This document shows positions 32,700 through 45,984 of a DNA stretch of 64,000 nucleotides, piece by piece. The DNA is taken from the NCBI RefSeq assembly GCF_030265065.1, contig NC_080416.1:5331501-5395500 (forward strand), in the 5' to 3' direction. Each line of letters begins with the position of its first letter. The first letter of the stretch is position 1. The notes beneath the pieces were generated by a model that was given only the letters and a program-made list of their open reading frames with translations, made no database searches and was not told the origin of the DNA. The translations under genes and the position numbers were made by a program. Source of the stretch: Corythoichthys intestinalis (lineage: Eukaryota; Chordata; Actinopteri; Syngnathiformes; Syngnathidae).

Positions 32700-32910
32700 T
32701 AGCACTGCCCTACATTTTCCACCAACGAAGAAGAAGCACGGGAAAAGTTAAAGTGTCCCAACATGGCGGCCGCGGCTCTTAGCTGCCAAGCCGAGCCAAG
32801 CCTGAGCTAAACCGAAGAACCGAACCTGCCAGCGGGTGACTTTCATGTCCGTTTACGGTCCATGGACGACCCGGACTGGGTGGGACCGTGAGCTTTGAGC
32901 CCGAAGCCGC
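32700..32910 (+). promoter_or_regulatory. Promoter and 5' leader of rnf139 with two upstream ORFs
   Basis: The CpG-rich region begins near 32750. CAACATGGCGGCCGC at about 32760 resembles a YY1 site. It also starts a 15-residue upstream ORF (32763-32810). A second upstream ORF of 17 residues runs 32845-32898. Both end before the main ATG at 32911. Whether they lie in the mature transcript depends on the start site. Confidence 0.5.
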
Positions 32911-35900
32911 ATGGCGTCCACCCAAACCCGGATAGGCCATCAGGCCTTGGTGGTGCTCGATGTGGCTCTGCGGGTCCCGTGTATTTTTATTATCGACGCG
33001 ATTTTTAACTCGTACTATGACCCCGGGCCGGGATGGGCTGGTACCGTCGGAACCGGCTTGCTCCGAGTTATGGGTAAGTTTGATTGACAGACGTTACAGT
33101 AGTAGCGAACAGCTAGCTAATGTCAACTCGCCGCGGTGTTACGTCAACTGTCAGTCAAAAACAGCTGAACCATAAATTGTCATAATTATATGTTCACGTA
33201 CATGTCAAGTACTGTCATGGCGCTAATTGAATGATCATGTTTCATTGCCATTGACGACACTTAGACGTCTAATCCATTTGGGCTGTGTGATCGTTCGATG
33301 GGTTGGACGTCCTTTGCCGTTTAATATATAAACTAATATAGCCGTTTGAAAATCAGGAAGGTTGTTGTTGTGTTTCCTGAGTTTGATTGTCGCAAATATT
33401 AATATGCCAAAGTTATTGTGTGCGTAATGTAAAGAACATATTTTTAGAGCAGGTTTGGTTGGTTATCACGACGTCACGGTTTATTTTGGCTGCAGTGGAA
33501 TTGCATGACCACAGTGTCAATTTTACCGAGATTACTGATTCGATCATCCGATCGGTATAAAAGATAGGGTCTTTAAGGTGTTAGTTATTTGTTTTTATTT
33601 TTTATTTTGAAGGGCTATAAAGCGACAAAATTATCAAGATGGTATATTGTCATTTATTTAAAAAATATGTTTTATAAGAAGTAATGTCACCAAAAACATT
33701 GGTATCGCTTTCAACGGCACTAATTGACTTTCCTGCCTGTGGCAGGAACCCTGCCACACAAAAAACTACAAATGTGCTGACTGCTTTTTGGCATACATCC
33801 CATTTCCCCCATTCTCCCCATTCATTACAGTGGTAACTCTACATATGAAGTCAATTCATTCCAGGACCTTGTTTGCAGTGGTGAAAGTGGGCCAGTACGG
33901 TCAGGAACGCAGTTCCGGTATAAGATTCAGGGCCAGAATGCTGCTACGGTACATAGTGCTTCAATTCCAAAAATATGACGGCAACTGTTAAAACTTTATG
34001 TTAAGAAATCTTTTTTTAAATGCTGAGCTGCCACACATGCATTTCATCTCCAAGAAGAAGACAATCTACTAACGTCAGATTTGCATTCACAAGTGTTAAT
34101 AATAAGCATAATAAAGTGCTTGTGTAGCGTAATCCGTTTCCACCGATATTTATCATTTATTTTATTCCACGGACGGCATGGAGGTTTCCCTAGCTGCTGC
34201 AGTTATCCGAGGAGGTTGGGGTTACTGCTGTTTTTGTTAACTTTTATTTTGCAAATCATTGAAAAAATATGTGTTATGTATGTGTCATAGAAATAACTGT
34301 TCTGAAACAGTTTTCTTGGCATTTCAGTAGTTTTAGGAGGTTTGCCCCCTGCCTCCCCCCCAAAAAAGAAAAAAATTAAAAAAAATTATGGCTCCGTGGC
34401 AACCTTCACATCGGGGAGTTCCTGCAAGAAATACTAGCCACTTTCACCCTTGCTTGTTTGTAAGTTGAAATGGTCGTATGTCGAGCAGGATTTTCCCAAT
34501 ACATTATAATTCCATCAATTCGTTCCACAGCCCAAAAAACCTACACTAAATCATTAATAAATACTGCTAGTACTATTACAAATGGCAATTTCACATAGCA
34601 AAACAAATAAATTAAAAGTAAAATTTGGAATAATAATATAATAATACTAGGGGTGTAATGGTACACAAAAATCTCGATTCGGTACGTACCTCGGTTTTGA
34701 GGTCACGGTTTGGTTCATTTCGGTACAGCAAGAAAACAAAATGCAGATTGCAATTCTGAATCTGTACTGGTGAATTTTATTTTGTATTCGCATTTGATGC
34801 TCTTTTGACAGCGCAATCTTAGCAAGCCAAAATAAATATTGCAAGCATAAACACTAGTTTATCTGTTGTAACGTATTGGCCCAAATATAAGACGGTGTTT
34901 TTTGCATTGAAATAAGACTGAAAAAGTGGGAAAAGAAGGGTATGTTTCAGCGGTGTTTAGGATTATTGTCTATTTGTGGATTGGACTGGAGGATTCGGGA
35001 CTTACTGTTGTCAGGGCAACGAGGGTTGTGGATTTTGCCGTCTATGTCATCTTTTATGAAGAAATGCGAGGGGTGTAGTCTTTTTTGTGATACACTGTAC
35101 ATGTAGTTAAAAAAAACTATATGTATATATACCGTATTGGCCAGAAAATAAGACTGTTTTTCTCATTGAAATTAGACTGAAAAAGAGGGGGTCGTCTTAT
35201 ATTTGCAGTCTAGACATTATACCCATTCACGACGCTAGATGGCGCCAGATATCATTGAAGCGATGTTCTGTCATGGCAGATCTCAGCTACTCTGAAGTTT
35301 AACCAGTTTGCATTATTTTATTGCAATGTTTTTCCTTATTCAGATTTATTTCAAGACAACAGTTAGAGTTAGACTTCACTTTGTTCGTTAATGCAGTTAT
35401 TGCAATTTTGTTGTTTTATCACAATAGATTGGTTTATTTACATTTCAAAACCAGGAGCCATTCATTTACGAATGTGATTGCACTTTAGTTTACATATTTA
35501 AATGTTCAGATATTAAGATTTGAATGAGGCAAAATAACATGCTTTTTATCTCAAATATATTGTTATAATCATTTTTTTCAGATGTAATTATTTCCTGTAT
35601 AAAAATTAATTTGGTGTTCAAAAAGTCTTTTTTCAAACTTAAGTCTTGAAAAAGAGGGGGTCGTCTTATAATCAAGGCCATCTTATATTCGGGCCAATAC
35701 GGTACATCTCCTAAAACTTACTCTGCAACTCCATAAATGTTCGTAATCTGATTACTCGATTATTCAAACTAACTGGTTGATATATTAATTGACTACCTAA
35801 ATAATTGATTGCTGCAGCCCTAAATTTGACTGCCGGTCGGCCATTTTGCAGGTGTGCTGGTCTCCGCCGTGGTTCTGCTCCTATCGCAAAAGGCCCTGTT

Positions 35901-38900
35901 CAAGTTCTACTCCCTTTTCCTGGCCGTGGCGCTGGCCGCGGCGGCCATCCTGATCAACTACCACGCCGCCACCCATCCGGACCTGTATGGAGCCTACTAT
36001 AAAACGGCGGGTTTCCGGCCGCCACGAAAGGGGCCGGCGCCGTGGCTGGCCCTGGTGACCGTGCAGCTGGCGTTGGGCGTGGGTTACGTCTACCTCCTGG
36101 GCCTGCGCTCGACGCAGGCGTCGCTGGTGATCCTGGACGTGACTGTGCCGTCGTGGGGGATGATGATGGAGCTGCCCCCGGACACGCGGCGCACGGCGGC
36201 CATCTTGTCGGGCGGGGTCCTGGCGCTCAACACGGCGGCGTGCCTGGCAGCACGCCTCAAACATTTCTACTACTCGTGTCGATACGTGTACCTGCTGGTG
36301 CGTCACATGTACCGCATGTACGGCCTGCAGCTGCTGCTCAAGGACACCTGGAAGAGAATCCGATTCCCGGACGTGCTGCGGGTCTTCTGGCTGAGCCGCG
36401 TCACGGCCCAAGCGCTCATCCTGGTGTATGTGGTGCGGGCCGTGCGGCGGGAGAGCGATGATGGGAGTTTGGACTCTCAGGTAAAAACGTCGCCAAGGTC
36501 GGGTTTTGTTGGTGAAGTTGTGACACCTCACTGGCCCATTTTAGGTTCAACCGCTGAGCTGGGACGTGTTTTGGGACGTGACGAGCAACCTGATCATCTC
36601 CGGCTGCGACTCCACGCTGACCGTTCTGGGCATGAGCGCCGTCATCTCGTCGGTAGCGCACTACCTGGGCCTCAGCATCCTCACTTTCATTGGTGCGTCA
36701 GTAGCAGCACATTTATATTTGAATTTGAATTTTAAATGAATAATTTGTATTTCGTATTTAGAGTTTATATGCTGTATTGATAGTTCATGTTTTCATTTTG
36801 CTTCGTTTTTTATGAGACATTTCAATTAGAATCTTTTTTTTTTTTTTTTTTAATTATTCCTTTCTATTTCTAAAATCTTATTGAAACAATTACAGTGATC
36901 CCTCATGACTTTGTGCTTCAAATTTTGCGCCCTTAGTCCGTGCCTGATATTCGCTATTTTTCATGTGTCAGCCAGAAGTGGCTTGGGGCAGCAGCGCTCA
37001 CCCCTTCTTGTTTGTTGCTTTGTGTGTCAGTGACGCTATTCCAGCGAACCCAAAAAACAAGCACTCGAAACACAAGGCGTACTTTTCTTCAATTTATTGA
37101 GCTCTCAAATCGCGGTAACTGAAATATACAAAATGAATACATTTAAAACGTTGTACACTCGTATTTTTCCATGTGTGAGTAGCTTCAACAGATTAGCACC
37201 ATGGAAAAGTTCGCCAAAAAACACACATTTTCCTTTCAGATTCAATATTCAAACTAAAAACTTACATAGACGAATGTTAGCCTAGGCTTGGCTGGGAGAG
37301 CGACTTCGTTGAGGTTATAATAACAGCCGCTGAGTGAGAAACAAGTTTGAAGTGGGGGGAAAAAAGAATAGCGTCAAAGATCAGACAGATTATCTTGCCC
37401 TAAGCACAAATTCCCGTTCGCTGGACGAGGAGAGGTATCACTCTCAATATTTTTTTAGATGAATGCATTTGCCAGCATATTGAAAATAGCTCCTGTTAAG
37501 TTAGCATCAAGCTTGTGTATTTAACGTTAACATAAAAGAAGAGACGCAAGCTTCTCTCTAATATCACTGTAATTGATATTTAAGGGACGTGTAGCGCCTT
37601 TTTTTCAGTGCGACATTCGTGTACAGGGTTGAACACCTAACTCGTTTAGCTTCAAAGTAAACTTTGTTTCTAAATAAAACATGGCCAGCACAAGGTATAT
37701 GTGTGTCTGTGGTGCCTCCTGCAGATTACTGAAACACAGTGTGTGTCGACAGAGCTCAATATTTTGTTGGGTTGTTCAGTGTACCGGTGTTCGGCAATTC
37801 CTCGCTACGCGGCGAAACGTCTACAGAATGCTCAGGGCGCTCGCGCAAACATTCGCACGCATGCGCACATCGATTAGAAGCAGCGAGTACTAGGGATGGG
37901 AATCGAAATCCGATTCCAATTCGGAACCGGTTCCTAGTGTTTGGAGGCCTCAACATCACAATGAAAAAGCCTTAACAATCCCTTTAACGAGTCCTGAAGA
38001 CGCATATTGCGTCGTGACTGTCTTGTTGTCCAAACGCATCAAACTAGCATGGCGCCAAGAACCACCCGCTCCAAAGTTTGGCAACACTTCACCAGGAAAG
38101 AGGGTGAAAATGAAAGGTTACGATGGTTTAGCACGAAGCACGAGCATTGTAGCCATAAACATAACAATGACAGCACATAGGTTCAAACGCTCGAAAGTGT
38201 GTCTTCACTTCACGAGGAAAAATTGCAACAAAACGACTTGCAATCATTGCAAGGTGGAGATAACTGCATCGGGAGGGAAGGTGGAGATAACTGCATTGGG
38301 AGGGAATAGACTGCACTGTCCTCACCGAGACAGCTATACAGCTAGCTGAACTCCGAAATGACGATACAGAAGATGTTGGTATAATTTGCTGACTTTATTC
38401 AACCATCACTTGAAGAGTGAAATTGAAAATAGAAGTGAAACAAATCAATTTCGTCCCCAATAACAAACAGGTTTGCATCAACGTAAATCAGCGATGATTA
38501 ACTGCTAATTCAGTAATAACAAAACAGTTAGCATGCGTTCGCTTGCATTAGCACATCGTTCAAACCACTACACAACTGGATTTAAGTGTCAGATCGCGAG
38601 TGGAAACACACAACAACAACACAAAAGATGATACATACAGGCGTTGCCTCTGTAGATATTTTACAAACATTAACAAAGAACGTAGCCTCGTAGCAGTGCT
38701 TCCCTCTCTCACTAACTCGCTTGGATGCGGCATTTCTTCTTCTTCGCGTGTAAGCGCGCTCTTCTTCACGTGAGCGCGTTCTTCTTCGCGTGAGGAAGCG
38801 CAAGGGCGCCCCCACTTGAGTGTGAAAGCACCATAAAAACTAATAAAAGGCATGCATTTCAATATACTGCTAAATAATACGCTTTAACAGGGGTCCCCAA

Positions 38901-41900
38901 ACTACGGCCCGCCCCGCCATTTGGTCCGGCCCCCTGAACAATACCAGAGAGCTTTTTTTTTTTTTTTTCCCTAATAGTGTTATTTATTTTCTGGCCTTTT
39001 TCTGTGAAGAACTCAGAGAGGGTTATTTGGTAATGATCTGTTTGATTAATAGTGTTATTATTATTAATCATTATTATATTATATTATTATTTTTATTTTA
39101 TTTACTTTTGTTCCGTGAAATATCCAGAAAGGGTAATTTGATTGTGGCTTTCTGAAAATCAATAATTTTTTACATTTAGGCACTCCTGCAATCGTCACAC
39201 TTTTTCTGTTACAAACTGACCTCGGCCTCTCATTAGAGAAGGGAAAAGTTATGCGGCCCTCACTGGAAAAAGTTTGGGGACCCCTGCAAGTTTAACACAT
39301 ATTGCTAACGGCAAACCAACGACCTATATGCCAATATTTACCAATATTTTTCATTTCTATTAGAAAAATGTTTAGTAAAATGTTACACATTCTTGTGCAT
39401 TTGCCACTTATTGACACAGTTAATAGTGAGGCTTTGGGCCTCTTTTGACCTTGTTGTGAGTTTGTAAGGTTGTGACTTCTGATTAAACATACTCGATGCC
39501 AATCAAAACGTTTGTTCTTTTTCCCCAAATTAAATCGATAAGAGAATCGATAAAGAATCGACTCGTTAAGCAATATCGATAATGAAATCGGAATCGTAAA
39601 AATCCTATCAATTCCCATCCCTAGCGAGTACTCACTATTTTTGTTTTTATTGAGTTTTTTATCACCTTTTCATTGCCTGAAAAAATATTTTTTGCATGTA
39701 TTACCCTCATACTTTTAACCATTGTTTTTTTTGTGGCAGCTATAAAGCATTTGACCACATTAGTCACATAGCCTATTTAAACCATCCTTATTTGATATAA
39801 CTACATTTGAGTCTTTTTTTAGTATGTTCTACCTGTATGCATCTAAACAAAACAAATTGAGAGCGCACGGTAGTGCTTTGGGTGTCAAATTCGCCTCATA
39901 TAGGATGTTTCGCTGATGTAGGACACTTTGGCAGAACGCCGGAACATATGTCCTCCACACCCTTCTCACCTTTTTAACCCCTGACCCATTTTCATGCCTG
40001 TTTATAGTTCAGTGCAGTTTATTTGTTGATTTATTTAATAGGTAACACTTAATTCGACAGCGGCGTCATGGGACTGTCATAAGACCGTCACAATTATGAC
40101 ATAACACTATCATGGGCATTACGGAATGCTTATGACAGATTTCATTTAGTGTCATCCGGTAAATTATGTCACTAACTCCATTTATGTCCATCTTTTACAT
40201 TCAAAAGGGAGGTCATTTGCCAGATTACACTAAATGATATTTTATAAGCATTCATTAATGGTCATGACAGTGTTATGTCATAATTATGATTGTCTAACGA
40301 CAGTCTTATCGCGCCACTGTCAAATAAAGTGTTACCAAATACTAAAACTTGCAATTAATGAAATAACCGGAACAGTAACTGAAGAAACAATTAGCACAGA
40401 ACTGAATTTTGATTGTTATTTACATCTGTAGTTAAATGCAAATAATGTTATTTTTAAAACTTAGTTGTACGTTAGACTTCAATTTTTATTTGTTGTGATT
40501 ATAATTTACACTGAATTTGATGATGTATAACATATTTAATGTAACGTAATTATTTCATTTTAATTATTTTTTTAATTATTACTATTTTTTAATTAAGAAA
40601 AAATAAAATTATACTAATGCCGGCACCATTTGTGGTTCAGGTTCGACGGAGGAGGAGGATAAACGTTTGGGCTTCGTGGCCCCAGTGCTCTTCTTCATCC
40701 TGGCTCTGCAGACGGGCCTTAGCGGCCTGGACCCCGAGGAGCGCCTGGTAGGACGGCTTATCAAACCTTTGAAAAGTCACGTTTGGCTAGTGATCCAACA
40801 CGATGACGCCGGTCGCTCGCGTAGGTCCGGCTGAGCCGCAACATGTGCCTCCTGCTGACGGCCATCCTGCACTTCATCCAAGGCATGACGGACCCGGTTC
40901 TGATGTCGCTCAGCGCCTCTCACGTGTCGTCATTCCGCCGCCATTTTCCCGTGCTGTTGGTGTCGGCGGCGCTTTTCGCGCTGCCCGTGGCGCTCAGCCA
41001 CATCCTCTTGCGCCACTACGCTCTCAACACTTGGCTCTTCGCCGTCACCGCCTTCTGCGTGGAGTTGTGTCTCAAGGTAAGGGCACCCTTATGATCAGGT
41101 TTCAGTGCCGTTGACGGCGGTGGACGTCTAATTTGTGAACCGGGAGACTGGACTCCCGGTCCAAATGGATTGGATGTCCATCGCCATCTATGGTAGCCAT
41201 TTAGTTCCCATATGGTGCGTAAAAATATTCTATTTATTACACATTTTTTAATTTAAAAAAACAAACAATAATTACCTATTTATTCATGATTTCCTTATTT
41301 TTCATTTATAGAATATATTTTATTTTAAAAAAGAAAAAACCCCAATTCTCTTTCATTATTTTTTTTGTTTAAATCAAGATTCAAATCAAGAAATTAGTAG
41401 TCAGTAGTAAATATCCTCTTTATTTTTATTTGGCATTTTTTAAATTAAAAATAAAGAATAATAAAAAAATGAACTATTTAATCGTAATTTGAATTTCAAA
41501 TTGGAAAAAAAACAAAAACAATTGGGGGGCTTGAGATTTTAATTTCAAGTGATGACGTGACTCGCAGCCCCCTATTTGTTGCATAATGAACTAGTGCTGC
41601 AACGAATAATCGATTAACTCGAGTATTCGATTAGAAAAAAAGATTCAAATTAAATTTTGCTGCTTCAAGTATTCGTTTAATTAAAGTCCCGTTGTAATGG
41701 TTTGTTTTTGAAAGTTTGCATTTATTTTCATTGATTTGAATGGATACACTGCCCTCTAGTCTGCTCATTTTACATGGCCAAATCCAGCTGCTCCCTGTTA
41801 AGACCAACATAAGCTAGGTTTTTGTTTGAGCTAATGTTTTTTATTGCATTCATAATTTAGTTTAAAGGTATACTTAGCCAATTTTTGTGGGAATATGTGT

Positions 41901-44459
41901 CTGAACCATTTGTTAAGAGCATTGTAAAAAATAAAAATAAAAAACAGTATTTTATAGCATTCAAGCTAGTGGACTTTTGCGATGTAAGTTAGCCAATTGT
42001 TCTTTTGTTGTACATATGTAGATCCTTATTTTTTTTTTTTTTTAATGTGGCGTTTGAGGCCCAGCTCAGGTATTTTAATTTTTTCATGTTTATCCGATTA
42101 CTCACTTATTCGAACTAACTAGTTCATCGATTAATCGACTACTAAAATATTGATAGCTGCAGCCCTAGTGAGTTATCAAGCGTAATGAATTTTTTAGGTA
42201 AGAAATGAGATTTTTTTTACAAGATCTAGAAGTTTTTGAGTGAAAGCAGTAAAAAATAGGGGTTTTTTTCCCTTTTTTTTCTAGTAACTTCTGAGATGCA
42301 ATTGTTGGCTGTTGGTTCAATATTTGATGAAATGTCTTGTTTTCTCACGTATATTCATAATTGCTTCTTACCTACCCAAAAAAATGTTTTTTATCCGAAT
42401 ACTCGATTAATCGATAGAATTTTCAGTCGAATACTCGATTACTAAAATATTCGATAGCTGCAGCCCTATAATGAACCTAGAAGGGTGCCATTTGTTTGTG
42501 CTACATAACGGTAGCAGCACAAATGAAAATTTTTACAGCACAAACGATTGACACAATTTTTAGCCATTTTGTAATCAAATTGGGGTGATGGTTGACCTCA
42601 GATTGACCTATATAAATAAGAATTGTTAATATTTAGTGCTGCTATTATTAATCGATCAACTCGAGTAATTCGATTAGAAGAAAAAGACATGTTTTGCTGC
42701 TCCGAGTATTCGTTTAATTAAAGTGGCATTGTAATGGTTTGTTTTGAAAGTGTTTGCATTCAGTTTCATTGATTTGGGTGGATACACTGCCCTGTAGTGG
42801 CAACAGTGAAATGGCATAACTCATTTCACATGGCTGAATCCAGCTGCTCCTTGTTAAGACAAACATAAGTTTTTGTTCAAGCTATTTTTTTTTTATGCAT
42901 TCGTAATTTAGTTTATTGGTATATTTTGCTGTTTTTTTGTGGAAATATGTTTCAACCATTTGTTAAGAGCACAAAACGATAGCATTTTATAGCATTTAAG
43001 CTAGTGGACTTTTGCTATGTAAGTTAGCCAATTGTTCTTTTGTTGTACTTAGATCCTAATTTGTTTATTTTTGTCATACTGTTTGAGGGTCAGCTCAGGT
43101 ATTTTAATTTTTTTATGTTCGTTATCCGATTACTCGAACAAAGTAGTTCATCGATTAATCGACTTCTAAAATAATCGATAGCTAGCCTGCAGCCCTAGGT
43201 ATAACTCATTTCAAATGGCTGAATCCGGATGCTCCCTGTTAAGACCAACCTAAGCTAAGTTTTTGTTTGAGCTAATATTTTTTAATGTAGTCATAATTTA
43301 GTTTATTGGTATATTTAGCCGTCTTTGTGGGGAGGTATGTGTTTGGACCATTTGTTAAGCGCATTAGGGAAAAAAAAGTTTGCATTTTATAGCATTTAAG
43401 CTAGCTTACTTTTGCTATGTAAGTTTGCCAGTTGTACTTAGATCCTAATTTGTTTATTTTTCTCATACCATTTGAGGCTCAGCTCAGGTATTTAAATTTT
43501 TTATGTTCCTTATCAGATTACTCGATTATTCGAACAAAGTAGTTCATTGATTAATCGATTACTGAAATAATTGATGTGAACCTAGCACAAACCTAACACA
43601 AACGAATGACATCATTTTCTATAAACTTGCATCTGATTGGTTGGGCAATTTCACTGAGGTCGGCCGAGGCTTCTCCAACTGCCGATTGATTCTCTCTCTG
43701 GCTCCCCCTGGCGGTCAGGTGCTGGTGTCGCTGACTGTGTACGCCCTGTTTATGGCGGACGGCCTGTCGGACACGCTGTGGGAGAAACTGGACGACTATG
43801 TGTACTACGTACGCTCTACGGGGAACGTGATGGAATTCCTGTTCGGCGTGGTGATGTTCGGCAACGGCGCCTACACCATGATGTTCGAGTCGGGCAGCAA
43901 GATCCGCGCCTGCATGATGTGCCTGCACGCCTACTTCAACATCTACCTGCAGGCGCGCAACGGCTGGAGGACTTTCATCAACCGCCGCACGGCCGTGCGC
44001 AAGATCCACTCGCTTCCCGAGCTGCGCGGCGAGAACCTGCGCGGTGTCGAGGACGTCTGCGCCATCTGCTACCAAGACTTTGCCTCCTCGGCGCGGGTCA
44101 CGCCCTGCCGGCACTACTTTCACGCGCTCTGCCTGCGGAAATGGCTCTACATCCAGGACACGTGCCCCATGTGCCACCAGAGAGTGCACGTGGACGAGCG
44201 CGCCAACGACGGGGACGCGCTCTCTAATAACAACGCCCCGGCGCCGCCGCCCCCGGCTGACGACCCGCCCGCCGAGGCACCTCCGATTGATGGGGCGGCG
44301 GCCGGAGGCGGGCCCGCGTCGGCGGGCGATACGGACCGCGAGCCGTTGGAGGACAACGACAGCATCGAGTACGACGACGACGACTGGGGCGTGCAAAACG
44401 GCGGCACGCCCGTCGAGGAGGAGTATTTGAACGATGACACGGACACCACCGACGATTGA
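32911..44459 (+). CDS. rnf139: RING finger protein 139 (TRC8), ER E3 ubiquitin ligase, 6 coding exons
   Basis: Rnf139 is a multi-span ER membrane ubiquitin ligase that acts in sterol control and protein quality control. Exons: 32911-33073, 35852-36480, 36545-36692, 40641-40747, 40825-41076, 43719-44459. They join in phase to 679 residues plus stop (human 664). Exon 1 gives LDVALRVPCIFIIDAIFNSY. Exon 2 holds several hydrophobic spans and the signature RYVYLLVRHMYRMYGLQLLL. Exons 3-5 hold NLIISGCDSTLTVLGMSAVI and SLSASHVSSFRRHFPVLL. Exon 6 ends the membrane domain, then gives a RING-H2 finger at about residues 547-585 (CAIC, CRHYFHALC, CPMC), with all eight zinc ligands. A long acidic tail ends NDDTDTTDD. 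Introns 1, 3 and 5 are full of transposons. The match to the TRC8 family is strong over the whole length. Confidence 0.97.
33828..34530. mobile_element. Diverged MITE-like repeat in rnf139 intron 1
   Basis: It opens TACAGTGGTAACTCTACATA and near its far end has GTAAGTTGAAATGGTCGTATG and ATTCGTTCCACAG, the inverted, worn counterpart typical of this fish repeat. The boundaries are approximate. Confidence 0.4.
34869..35704. mobile_element. Repeat ending TACCGTATTGGCC (family E), with insertion
   Basis: The outer ends are TAACGTATTGGCCCAAATA and its inverted partner TATTCGGGCCAATACGGTA. An internal second head lies near 35130. The interior phrase GACGCTAGATGGCGCCAGAT is shared, inverted, with 61537-62095. 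About 34935-35030 is a different repeat that recurs at 49918. Confidence 0.65.
36893..37830. mobile_element. Probable MITE starting ACAGTGATCCCTC
   Basis: The left end ACAGTGATCCCTCATGAC is a common fish repeat head. CAATTCCTCGCTACGCGG near 37797 may be its worn inverted end. The interior has no coding signal. Confidence 0.35.
37891..39623. mobile_element. hAT-D non-autonomous element with exact 8-bp target duplication
   Basis: The ends are TAGGGATGGGAATCG and GAATTCCCATCCCTA style inverted repeats. GCGAGTAC flanks both sides (37883-37890 and 39624-39631). At 1733 bp it includes a nested hAT MITE at 38889-39289. I saw no transposase. Confidence 0.88.
38889..39289. mobile_element. hAT MITE (CAGGGGTCCCCAAAC ends) nested in hAT-D
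   Basis: It begins CAGGGGTCCCCAAACTACGG and ends GTTTGGGGACCCCTG, a near-perfect inverted repeat. The flanking 8-mers are only partly alike. A T-run and AT-rich filler make up the middle. Confidence 0.82.
40042..40338. mobile_element. MITE with GGTAACACTT ends
   Basis: It starts GGTAACACTTAATTCGACAG and ends CTGTCAAATAAAGTGTTACC. The arms are inverted copies over much of the length (CATAACACTATCATG against CATGACAGTGTTATG), so the whole can fold back. No duplication of the target is clear. Confidence 0.75.
41592..42468 (+). mobile_element. hAT-C element with exact 8-bp target duplication
   Basis: It starts TAGTGCTGCAACG and ends GATAGCTGCAGCCCTA. TAATGAAC flanks both sides (41584-41591 and 42469-42476). 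An extra internal CTGCAGCCCTA at 42157-42167 suggests that two family members are merged. Confidence 0.85.
42634..43197 (+). mobile_element. hAT-C element, second copy in rnf139 intron 5
   Basis: It opens TAGTGCTGCTATTATTAATCG and closes CTGCAGCCCTA. The interior matches the neighbouring copy. Confidence 0.8.
43200..43575 (+). mobile_element. hAT-C element, third copy, both ends cut
   Basis: It matches the inner part of the family (GCTCCCTGTTAAGACCAACC to TCGATTACTGAAATAATTGA) but lacks the head and the terminal GCTGCAGCCCTA. It lies 143 bp before rnf139 exon 6. Confidence 0.7.
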
Positions 44460-45444
44460 TTTCGGCTTTTCCGTTGGACGACGTCGGGGAATCGTTTGTT
44501 TTGCTGCGTTCACTCTGGAATTAAATGCTTTGGATTTAGATGGATTTTTGCGGTTTGTTTGGGCCACTTTTTTTTTTTTTTTTTTTTTGCTTCGTCTTTA
44601 GTTTTTTTCAGGGTGCAGTTGTCATTTTTGCCTTTTATTCTTTTTTTTTTTTTTTTTTTTTTTTTAATGACTTATTTTTTTCCACCAGCTTAACGAATTG
44701 GCTGCCATTGACGGCAGTAAACGTCCAATTCGTTTGAATTGGAATGAATGAATGTATTGGTTTCATTTTCGAGAACTATGATTAAAAAAAATACAGTTCA
44801 AAATGCAAATAAATTGTACCTAGTGAACCGATTGGCCAGCATTGACGGCGTGATACGTCCAATTCATTTAGACTAAAATAAATTGAACGTGTAGTGCCAT
44901 CATTAGCACTCAAACATGAACATTCAATGCTAGTTTTCCAATATTACATCAATTGTCATTGGCAGCCAATGAGTTTTATAAACAACTTAATTTTTTTGGT
45001 TCATTTTTTTTTTTTTTTTTTTCAAATTTTTTTGTGTTTCGTTTTCCTCTTTGGGCCATTTTTTCAAAATTTTATCTTTTTTCCCTGATTGCTTTGTGCT
45101 ACTCAATATTTTTTTCTTGGTTTTTAGAATCAGGATTTTTTTTGGAAAAATTAGATTTTTTTTTTTTTTTTTTTTTTGGTTTTCAGTGAATTTTTAAAAA
45201 ATATTTCTGTCTTTTGTTTGTTTCTTTGTGCTGTTTTTTACCACAAATCATTTTTCTTGATCTTTGTTATGTTGAAAATTGTTTTTTGTGCTGTTTTACA
45301 AATTAGTTTTTGTTTTTTAATTTTTTTCTCATAATTTATTGAAGTGTTTTGGCTGTTTTTCATACTATTTTTTTTCCTGATCATTTTTTGAGCTGTTTTC
45401 AAAATTTATTTTTGCTTTTATTTGTCTCATATTTTTTCTAACGC

Positions 45445-45475
<31 letters not shown>

Positions 45476-45911
45476 ATGCAGACGTCTTTCAGCCTTTAGC
45501 TACCGCTGACATCCAATCTTCTCAAGTAACCATTCCCCGACGCCCTCCCGTCGTCCAATCGGTGCCAAGCCGATGCATCCGATGACTCGTGGTCTCTTGT
45601 GCGACCGTGCCTTCATTTATGTACGTTCTTGTACATGGCGTTAAAAGTACACACGGGGCCGTGATCTCCCAAAAAACTGTTGACGTCAGTAGAAAGCTTT
45701 TTAGCAGACACTGAAAGAAGACGACAAATCCTCGACTACTATTTTTGTAAAGTTGCGCGTTTGCTACGACGGCTTTTTAAGCACAAGCGTTGTGGTCTGC
45801 TGTACCAGGAGAAGTTTTGTTTGGGAAATTTTTCCAACAGGCTGAGCGCTCTCCTTTGCCTTTTGGTTGGGAAAAAATAGATTTATGTAAATAAAATCAG
45901 ATTTGATATTG
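44460..45911 (+). other. Probable 3' untranslated region of rnf139
   Basis: The sequence after the rnf139 stop contains long T runs and two short GACGTC-type repeats. An AATAAA at 45890-45895 is a good polyadenylation signal, followed by the GT-rich TTGTACCTGTCTG. No other gene intervenes. Confidence 0.55.
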
Positions 45912-45984
45912 TACCTGTCTGTTTTTTTATTTTTTGAGGGCCTGGGGTCACTTAGAAAATGTCATTTTAAAGAAGTGTTTGTAG

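Noticed and set aside
35881-36531. 216-codon minus-strand frame over rnf139 exon 2
   Set aside because: Antisense to a conserved membrane-domain exon; His/Gln/Arg-rich and featureless.
43593-44567. 324-codon minus-strand frame over the last rnf139 exon
   Set aside because: It is antisense to a clear RING-finger exon and open only because of the GC-rich codon pattern.
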